64,000 nt of DNA from Variovorax paradoxus NBRC 15149. GTDB lineage: Bacteria; Pseudomonadota; Gammaproteobacteria; Burkholderiales; Burkholderiaceae_C. Where the stretch lies: the NCBI RefSeq assembly GCF_001591365.1, contig NZ_BCUT01000001.1, forward strand, positions 682,001 to 746,000. Reading direction: 5' to 3'. Positions 56,475 through 64,000 of the stretch are shown in pieces. A program made the translations under genes and the position numbers. The notes beneath the pieces were generated by a model, which worked only from the letters and a program-made list of their open reading frames with translations, had not been told where the DNA came from and did not search any database. How positions within the stretch are numbered: position 1 is the stretch's first letter; every line of letters begins with the position of its first letter.

Positions 56475-56942
56475 ATGCAGAAGAATCCCCCGATGGAACC
56501 CATCCGCCGGCACCACGGCGCCTTCCGGGTCGCAGGCCTCACGGTCCGCACCACCAACCGCGAAGAGAACGACCCCGCAACCGCCCGCATCGGCGCGCTG
56601 TGGAATCGCTTCTTCGGCGAGGAGACCTACCGGTCGACGCCCGGCCGCACCGGCGACGCCCGCATCTACGGCGTCTACTCCGGCTACGAATCCGACGCGC
56701 ACGGCGCCTTCGACCTGACCGTGGGCGTGGCCGTCGCGGACACAGCGGGCAGCGTGGCCATCGAGGCCGGCAACTATCTCGTCTTCACGGGCCAGGGCGA
56801 GATGCCGCAGATGGTGATCGCCGCCTGGCAGCGCATCTGGCAGTATTTCGAAACACACCCGGAAATCGTGCGCCGCTACCGCAGCGATTTCGAAGCCTAC
56901 GAGGGGCCGGACAAGGTGGCGATCCACATCGGAGTTTCATGA
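56475..56942 (+). CDS. GyrI-like/effector-binding domain protein
   Basis: 155 residues. IYGVYSGYESDAHGAFDLTV and YLVFTGQGEMPQMVIAAWQR are the two halves of a GyrI-like (AraC_E_bind/SoxS ligand) fold without a DNA-binding domain. It may bind small molecules. An in-frame ATG at 56493 is an alternative start. Third gene of the cluster. Confidence 0.88.
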   Translation: MQKNPPMEPIRRHHGAFRVAGLTVRTTNREENDPATARIGALWNRFFGEETYRSTPGRTGDARIYGVYSGYESDAHGAFDLTVGVAVADTAGSVAIEAGNYLVFTGQGEMPQMVIAAWQRIWQYFETHPEIVRRYRSDFEAYEGPDKVAIHIGVS

Positions 56943-56997
56943 ACACACGCCAGGGCCGGCGCGAGGTGCCTGCCGGACCATCCCGGGGAGCCTGCTG

Positions 56998-57711
56998 ATG
57001 CGGCGTGCCGACCGCCTGTTCCAGCTGGTGCAGATCATCCGCGGGCGCCGGCTCACCACGGCGGCCTTCCTGGCGCAGCGCCTCGAGGTCTCGGAGCGGA
57101 CGGTCTACCGCGACGTGGCCGACCTGCAGCACCAGGGCGTCCCCATCGAAGGCGAGGCCGGCGTGGGCTACAGGCTGGGTGCGGGCTTCGAGCTGCCGCC
57201 GCTGATGTTCACGCAGGACGAAGCTTCGGCGCTCGTGGCCGCGGCCCGCCTGGCGCAGAGCTGGGTCGATCCGGCGCTCGCGCGCGACATCGAGACCGGG
57301 CTCGGCAAGATCCTCTCGGTGCTGCCGCCGGCGGCGCGCGTCTCGGCCGAGGCGCTGGCGCTCTACGCGCCCGCACTGGGCCTGGGCAACGCGCTGCGCA
57401 CGCGGCTGCAGACCCTGCGCGAAGCCGTGCAGGCGCGCCAGAAACTGCGCCTTCACTATCGCGACGTATCGGGCGATGCCAGTGAACGCATCGTGCGTCC
57501 GCTCGGCTGCTTCTACTGGGGCAAGGTCTGGACGCTCTCGACCTGGTGCGAGCTGCGCAACGACTTCCGCGGTTTTCGCATCGACCGCATGGACGCGGTC
57601 GACGTGCTGCCCGAACGCTTTCGCGACGAAGCAGGCAAGACGCTGGCCGACATGCTGCGCCAGGTGAAGGCGCGGGCGGCCGAAGCGAAGCTGCCGCAGC
57701 CGCAGAAATGA
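56998..57711 (+). CDS. YafY-family transcriptional regulator (HTH_11 + WYL)
   Basis: 237 residues. An N-terminal HTH_11 (residues 1-55; TTAAFLAQRLEVSERTVYRD), a middle helical part, and a WYL-type domain (about 135-205; RPLGCFYWGKVWTLSTWCEL). Regulators of this type usually control their own operon. It ends the VOC-EVE-GyrI cluster and is convergent with dnaB. Confidence 0.92.
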   Translation: MRRADRLFQLVQIIRGRRLTTAAFLAQRLEVSERTVYRDVADLQHQGVPIEGEAGVGYRLGAGFELPPLMFTQDEASALVAAARLAQSWVDPALARDIETGLGKILSVLPPAARVSAEALALYAPALGLGNALRTRLQTLREAVQARQKLRLHYRDVSGDASERIVRPLGCFYWGKVWTLSTWCELRNDFRGFRIDRMDAVDVLPERFRDEAGKTLADMLRQVKARAAEAKLPQPQK

Positions 57712-57724
57712 AGATGAGGCAGGG

Positions 57725-59134
57725 TCAGTAGTCGTCGCTGCTGCCGTAGCTGGCCAGGTTCTCGAACTTGGTGAGCGGCTTGAGGAAGGTCAGCTTGACG
57801 GTGCCCGTGGGCCCGTTGCGGTGCTTGCTGATGATCACCTCGGCCACGCCCGGCTCCTTGCTGTTCTTGTCGTAGTAGTCGTCGCGGTAGATGAACATGA
57901 TGATGTCCGCGTCCTGCTCGATGGCGCCGGATTCGCGCAGGTCGCTCATCATGGGACGCTTGTCGGTGCGGCTTTCGACGCCGCGGCTCAACTGCGACAG
58001 CGCGATCACCGGGCACTTGAGCTCCTTGGCGAGCATCTTCAGGCCACGCGAGATTTCGCCCACGGCCGTGGCGCGGTTCTCGTCGTTCATGCTGGTCGAC
58101 ACGCTCATGAGCTGGAGGTAGTCGACCACGATCAGGCCGAGGCGCCCGTACTGGCGCGCCAGGCGGCGCGCATTGGCACGCAGCTCGCTGGTGGTCAGGC
58201 CAGGGGTCTCGTCGATGTGCAGCGACACGTTGCGCAGCTTCTCGATCGCTTCCGTGAGGCGCGGCCATTCTTCGTCGCTGAGCTTGCCGGTGCGCAGGTG
58301 TCCCTGGTCGATGCGCCCGATCGAACCCACGATGCGCACCGCCAGCTGCGACGCACCCATTTCCATCGAGAAGACCGCCACCGGCAGCCCTTCGTTGAGC
58401 GCCACGTGCTCGGCGATGTTGATGGCCAGCGAGGTCTTGCCCATGGAAGGACGCGCGGCCAGCACGATCATGTCGCCCGGCTGCAGGCCCGAGGTCATCT
58501 TGTCGAACTCGTAGAAGCCGGTGCGCACGCCCGTGATGTCGTTCGGGTTCTCCGCCATCTCGGTCACGCGGTCGAGCAGTTCGACCACCAGGGCATCCAT
58601 GCTCTGGAAGCCCTGCTTCATCCGCGTGCCTTCTTCGCCGATGTTGAAGATCTTCTGCTCGGCCTCGTCCAGGATCTTGTCGACCGACTTGCCCTGCGTG
58701 TTGAACGCGTTGGTCGCGATCTCGTCGCTTGCGGAGACGAGTTTCCGCAGGATCGAGCGTTCGCGCACGATCTCCGCGTAGCGGCGGATGTTGCTCGCGC
58801 TCGGCACGTACTGCGCGAGCGAGTTGAGGTAGACCAGGCCGCCGATTTCATCGGCCTTGCCCAGGCCCTGCAGCTGCTCGTAGACCGTGATGACGTCAGC
58901 CGGCTTGCTGGCGTTGATCAATCCGCCGATCGCGGCGTAGATCAGCTTGTGCTCGTGGCGGTAGAAGTCGCCATCCACCAGCAGGTCGCCCATGCGGTCC
59001 CAGGCACCGTTGTCGAGCAGCAGGCCGCCGAGCACGCTCGACTCGGCCTCGATCGAATGAGGCGGAATGCGAAGCTGGGCAACTTGACGATCGGCCGACG
59101 GGTCATTGTCGGCATAGGAAAAAACGGCGGACAT
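57725..59134 (-). CDS. dnaB: Replicative DNA helicase
   Basis: 469 residues. N-terminal domain with PPHSIEAESSVLGGLLLDNG, linker, then RecA-like domain with Walker A ARPSMGKTSLAIN and Walker B LGLIVVDYLQLM. The hexamer unwinds DNA ahead of the replication fork. The ATG at 59134 has GGGAAG upstream; an ATG at 59149 is less likely. It lies downstream of rplI but beyond a terminator, so it has its own promoter. Confidence 0.97.
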   Translation of the reverse strand: MSAVFSYADNDPSADRQVAQLRIPPHSIEAESSVLGGLLLDNGAWDRMGDLLVDGDFYRHEHKLIYAAIGGLINASKPADVITVYEQLQGLGKADEIGGLVYLNSLAQYVPSASNIRRYAEIVRERSILRKLVSASDEIATNAFNTQGKSVDKILDEAEQKIFNIGEEGTRMKQGFQSMDALVVELLDRVTEMAENPNDITGVRTGFYEFDKMTSGLQPGDMIVLAARPSMGKTSLAINIAEHVALNEGLPVAVFSMEMGASQLAVRIVGSIGRIDQGHLRTGKLSDEEWPRLTEAIEKLRNVSLHIDETPGLTTSELRANARRLARQYGRLGLIVVDYLQLMSVSTSMNDENRATAVGEISRGLKMLAKELKCPVIALSQLSRGVESRTDKRPMMSDLRESGAIEQDADIIMFIYRDDYYDKNSKEPGVAEVIISKHRNGPTGTVKLTFLKPLTKFENLASYGSSDDY

Positions 59135-59182
59135 GGACTTCCCTTGCAACCCTGCATGCTAAGCCGCGCACGCGCTGGCGTG

Positions 59183-59203
59183 TGTGGACAAAGTTGTGAA
59201 TAA
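59183..59203 (-). promoter_or_regulatory. DnaA-box-like pair upstream of dnaB
   Basis: On the minus strand TTATTCACA (59203-59195) fits the relaxed DnaA box TTWTNCACA exactly, and TTGTCCACA (59191-59183) has one mismatch. They lie 49-69 bases before the dnaB start codon. DnaA control of dnaB is an inference. Confidence 0.45.
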
Positions 59204-59252
59204 ACAGTGATCTTTCAGTGCATCGCGCTGGAAAACCGGTGCGCAGAAAGAC

Positions 59253-59276
59253 AAAAGCCGCCCGGAGGCGGCTTTT
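59253..59276. terminator. Bidirectional terminator after rplI
   Basis: AAAAGCCGCC-CGGA-GGCGGCTTTT, a perfect 10-bp stem with a four-base loop, 29 bases past the rplI stop, separating the ribosomal operon from dnaB. Confidence 0.85.
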
Positions 59277-59304
59277 GCGGCAGCGCACAAGGCGCTGTGG
59301 ACGA

Positions 59305-59757
59305 TCAGGCGGTTTCGCCGTAGACCGTGACGGTGATGTCGACCACCACGTCGGTGTGCAGCGCAACGCTCACGGTGCTGTCGCCGACGACCTTGATTGG
59401 GCCGTTGGGCAGGCGCACTTGCGACTTGGCAACCTTGTAGCCTTGCTTGCCCAGTTCTTCGGCGATGTCGCCGTTGGTGACCGAGCCGAACAGGCGGCCG
59501 TCGACGCCGGCCTTTTGGGTCAGCTTGACAGTGGTGCCGCCGAGCTTCTCGCCCTGGGCTTGCGACTCGGCCAGCTTGGCGGCCGCAGCCTTTTCGAGTT
59601 CGACGCGCTTGGCTTCGAATTCGGCCTTGTTGGCAGCGGTGGCGCGGCGGGCGCGGCCCGTCGGGATCAGGAAGTTGCGTGCGTAGCCGTCCTTGACCTT
59701 GACGATGTCGCCCAGGCCGCCGACGTTCAGAACCTTGTCCAGAAGAATGATTTGCAT
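59305..59757 (-). CDS. rplI: Ribosomal protein L9
   Basis: 150 residues, the normal length. The N-terminal domain [20 protein letters not shown] with [13 protein letters not shown], a long connecting helix, and a C-terminal RNA-binding domain. It is a two-domain 50S protein. It lies 15 bases after rpsR. Confidence 0.98.
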   Translation of the reverse strand: MQIILLDKVLNVGGLGDIVKVKDGYARNFLIPTGRARRATAANKAEFEAKRVELEKAAAAKLAESQAQGEKLGGTTVKLTQKAGVDGRLFGSVTNGDIAEELGKQGYKVAKSQVRLPNGPIKVVGDSTVSVALHTDVVVDITVTVYGETA

Positions 59758-59772
59758 GGTGTGTGCTCCTTC

Positions 59773-60054
59773 TTAGACGCGGTGCTGGTCGCTGTACGGC
59801 ACCATGGCCAGGAAGCGCGCGCGCTTGATGGCGGTGTTCAGCTGGCGCTGGTAGATCGCGCGCGTACCGGTCAGGCGGGCGGGGATGATCTTGCCGTTTT
59901 CGCTGATGAAGTCACGCAGCGTGTCGATGTCCTTGTAGTCGATTTCCTCGACGCCAGCGACGGTGAAGCGGCAGAAGCGCTTGCGCTTGAACAGCAGCGA
60001 CTGGGTGTTGCGCTTCGGGCGCTTGTCTTTGTTGAATTTCTTGAACGTGGCCAT
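59773..60054 (-). CDS. rpsR: Ribosomal protein S18
   Basis: 93 residues, basic. [20 protein letters not shown] and [20 protein letters not shown] are the S18 signature. It binds S6 in the platform of the 30S subunit. It follows priB by 21 bases. Confidence 0.98.
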   Translation of the reverse strand: MATFKKFNKDKRPKRNTQSLLFKRKRFCRFTVAGVEEIDYKDIDTLRDFISENGKIIPARLTGTRAIYQRQLNTAIKRARFLAMVPYSDQHRV

Positions 60055-60075
60055 TTGGGGACCTCTTGTCGAAAA

Positions 60076-60393
60076 TTAATCTTGCTGAAAATCCTGGATG
60101 TGCAGGACCGGATGCTTGCCATTGCCCGGTGTCGCGAGGAAGCCCTGAAAACGCCAGAGACTTCCCATCGACTGCGTTGCGAGCCGTTCGGCGATGGCGC
60201 CGAAGGCAACGGCCCTGAGGGCCGTTTTCACCTGCCTGGCTTTTCCTGCCTCCTGGAGCGTCGACTCGTGTTCGAGCTTCAGATCGATGGCGGGAAGGCC
60301 GGCCGGCGTGTATCGCAAGGCTCCGAGTTCGGCAACCGAGGCGGTCAGCACCAGCTGATTGACACCGGTTGCCGCAGCAGCGGCAGCGGTCAC
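60076..60393 (-). CDS. priB: Primosomal replication protein N
   Basis: 105 residues, one OB fold: NQLVLTASVAELGALRYTPA and KLEHESTLQEAGKARQV. PriB is a dimeric single-strand binding protein that helps PriA restart stalled forks. The location between rpsF and rpsR is typical for beta- and gammaproteobacteria. Confidence 0.94.
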   Translation of the reverse strand: MTAAAAAATGVNQLVLTASVAELGALRYTPAGLPAIDLKLEHESTLQEAGKARQVKTALRAVAFGAIAERLATQSMGSLWRFQGFLATPGNGKHPVLHIQDFQQD

Positions 60394-60397
60394 GCCA

Positions 60398-60772
60398 TCA
60401 GCTGTTGTTGGCGGCGTATTCGGCCTGCTGAGCCTTGCGGGCTTCTTCGCGCTCGACCGTCTTCATCATCGACGAAGGACCGGTTTCGGCCTTCTTCTTC
60501 TGGACGGTGAGGTGGCGCAGCACGGCATCGTTGAACTTGAACGCGTGTTCCAGTTCGCCCATCACGGTTTGCTCGGCTTCGATGTTGACGCACAGGTAGT
60601 GCGCCTTGCTGAGCTTGTTGATCTGGTAGGCCAGCTGGCGGCGGCCCCAGTCCTCAACGCGGTGGACCTTGCCGCCGCCGGCCGTGATGAGGCCCTTGTA
60701 GCGCTCCAGCATGGCCGGAACTTGTTCGCTCTGATCCGGGTGGATCAGCAAAATGATTTCGTAGTGACGCAT
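60398..60772 (-). CDS. rpsF: Ribosomal protein S6
   Basis: 124 residues. [20 protein letters not shown] and [20 protein letters not shown] identify it. It pairs with S18 in the 30S platform. AAGGAG lies 6 bases before the ATG at 60772. First gene of the rpsF-priB-rpsR-rplI operon; priB begins five bases after its stop. Confidence 0.98.
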   Translation of the reverse strand: MRHYEIILLIHPDQSEQVPAMLERYKGLITAGGGKVHRVEDWGRRQLAYQINKLSKAHYLCVNIEAEQTVMGELEHAFKFNDAVLRHLTVQKKKAETGPSSMMKTVEREEARKAQQAEYAANNS

Positions 60773-60852
60773 GGCACTCCTTGTGGATTCTTCCGTGGAA
60801 GAGGAAAAGCCACCTGCAGCGTCGGGCGCAGTGTGGCAAGGCAAAGCCGGCT

Positions 60853-60858
60853 ATTGTA
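60853..60858 (-). promoter_or_regulatory. Possible -10 element of the rpsF operon
   Basis: TACAAT on the minus strand, about 80 bases before rpsF; the upstream TGGACA is 20 bases away, a poor spacing. Listed as a weak candidate. Confidence 0.35.
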
Positions 60859-60887
60859 GCACTGCTTGCGGCCACGCGTGTCCAGCG

Positions 60888-61406
60888 TCAGTCTTTCAGG
60901 GCCCTGTCCAGCGCCGCGGCCTTCTCTGCGCCCACTGCGGCGCGGATCTTGGGCGCCAGGGCGACCAGGTCTTCGTAGCTGGTGGTGCCTTCGACCTGCA
61001 GGTTGAGCCTGAAGCCCATCAGGCCGAGCGAGCCGGTCAATTGGGTGGCAATGGGATAGGCATCCTTGTAGCGCTGCTGCCTGCTGCGCCCGGAGGGCGG
61101 CGCGGGTTCGGCCGGTTTTGGCGCCGCCGGCGCCTTGCTTGCGGCTGCCGGTGCCGCAGGTGCCTCGGATACGGGCGCCCTGGCTGGCGCCGGCGCAGCC
61201 GGCTTGCTTGCCGCCACGGGTCCGAGCAGCCCCAATTCGACCATCTGGTCGATTTCTTCTCGCCCGATGCCCGTTCCGGAGGCAAGCACCTCGTCGACCG
61301 AGCGCTTGCCGTCGAACAGGATGAACGCGGTGCGCTGGCGCGGCGAAAGCGGCACCGAGCGATCCTTGAGAACCTGCTGTCCGGCTTCTGTCTTGACAAG
61401 AATCAT
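60888..61406 (-). CDS. Ala/Pro-rich protein of unknown function
   Basis: 172 residues. A folded N-terminal part (residues 1-65; VPLSPRQRTAFILFDGKRSV) looks like a small winged-helix module. A linker of Ala, Pro and Lys repeats (about 66-110) follows, then a C-terminal segment with YPIATQLTGSLGLMGFRLNL. I do not recognise a named family. No operon partner is obvious; it reads in the direction of rpsF, 115 bases ahead of it. Confidence 0.75.
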   Translation of the reverse strand: MILVKTEAGQQVLKDRSVPLSPRQRTAFILFDGKRSVDEVLASGTGIGREEIDQMVELGLLGPVAASKPAAPAPARAPVSEAPAAPAAASKAPAAPKPAEPAPPSGRSRQQRYKDAYPIATQLTGSLGLMGFRLNLQVEGTTSYEDLVALAPKIRAAVGAEKAAALDRALKD

Positions 61407-61520
61407 GATGGTTTCTTTCGCGAAATACCGGCGTGTGCGGCAACGAGCGGTTCGCCTTGCGAACCCACTCGCCGCCGGATGTCACGAGTCTGACACGAGT
61501 AACACATTGTGATTCATTCC

Positions 61521-61569
61521 GGCAGGCCGCAAAGCGGGAATTTCCCGATGGGAATCCCGCAGGCCTGCC
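61521..61569. repeat. Long stem-loop beyond ppsA
   Basis: GGCAGGCC with GGCCTGCC, and within it GCGGGA with TCCCGC; no T-run. It lies 34 bases past the ppsA stop and may act as a transcript end or a processing site. Confidence 0.5.
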
Positions 61570-61602
61570 GTGCGGCGGGCAGGTCCGCCGCCCTCCTCCC
61601 TG

Positions 61603-64000
<2,398 letters not shown>

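Noticed and set aside
59183..59203. A chromosomal replication origin near dnaB
   Set aside because: Only two DnaA-box-like sites, no A/T-rich unwinding region, and no dnaA/dnaN or gidA genes nearby.

Overview
The window reads as chromosomal DNA of a high-G+C betaproteobacterium of the order Burkholderiales, most likely family Comamonadaceae and close to Variovorax. Grounds for this are the conserved block thrS-infC-rpmI-rplT-pheS-pheT-ihfA-merR followed by a tRNA-Pro, the rpsF-priB-rpsR-rplI-dnaB block, hom-thrC joined to molybdenum-cofactor genes, three orphan Bug (TctC-type) periplasmic binding proteins, a histone-H1-like SWIB protein, and very strong G/C third-position codon bias. The assignment is inference; no rRNA gene is present to confirm it.

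Layout. 1-846: end of a Bug protein gene. About 850-4165: an accessory stretch next to the 3' end of tRNA-Pro, with two XRE regulators, a decayed fragment resembling a filamentous-haemagglutinin repeat, and a lone P-loop ATPase; no integrase is seen. 4166-12414 (minus strand): tRNA-Pro, a MerR regulator, and the translation operon running thrS to ihfA. This operon has an ATC start on infC, terminator-like hairpins between genes, and a thrS leader that encodes a 22-residue Thr/Phe-rich peptide ahead of a terminator with an alternative antiterminator pairing. 12553-16170: isocitrate lyase, a gamma-glutamylcyclotransferase-like protein, an EamA transporter and the SWIB/H1-like protein.

16202-27230: a catabolic locus with no function I recognise. 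A ThDP enzyme and a TetR regulator are divergent, followed by a nine-kilobase same-strand series: Bug protein, NitT/TauT-type ABC transporter (permease, binding protein, ATPase), enolase-superfamily enzyme, Gfo/Idh/MocA oxidoreductase, DUF993 protein and a xylose-isomerase-like TIM barrel. Two matching operator-like palindromes, one in the divergent region and one over the start of the long operon, tie it to the TetR regulator.

27231-40750: two large hairpin repeats, an FMN riboswitch with an orphan ribH, GST, ArsC, a truncated TSUP permease, an MFS/AraC divergent pair, a PAP2-ACP-ketosynthase cluster, DUF2501 and DUF3299 proteins, a SulP transporter, ArfB and a thiolase. 40760-52366 (mostly minus): clpB with a heat-shock-type promoter, moaE, moaD, moeA, mobB, thrC, hom and an alanine aminotransferase-like gene. 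A Bug gene and a DapA-like gene lie on the plus strand inside this series. 52470-57711 (plus): Mth938-like protein, peroxiredoxin, PIN-PhoH ATPase and a VOC/EVE/GyrI-like/YafY cluster. 57725-64000 (minus): dnaB, rplI, rpsR, priB, rpsF, an Ala/Pro-rich protein, and a ppsA gene split by a 4-bp tandem duplication. The duplication is either a real lesion or a sequence error.

Starts were chosen by Shine-Dalgarno spacing and family length; several remain ambiguous and are marked so.
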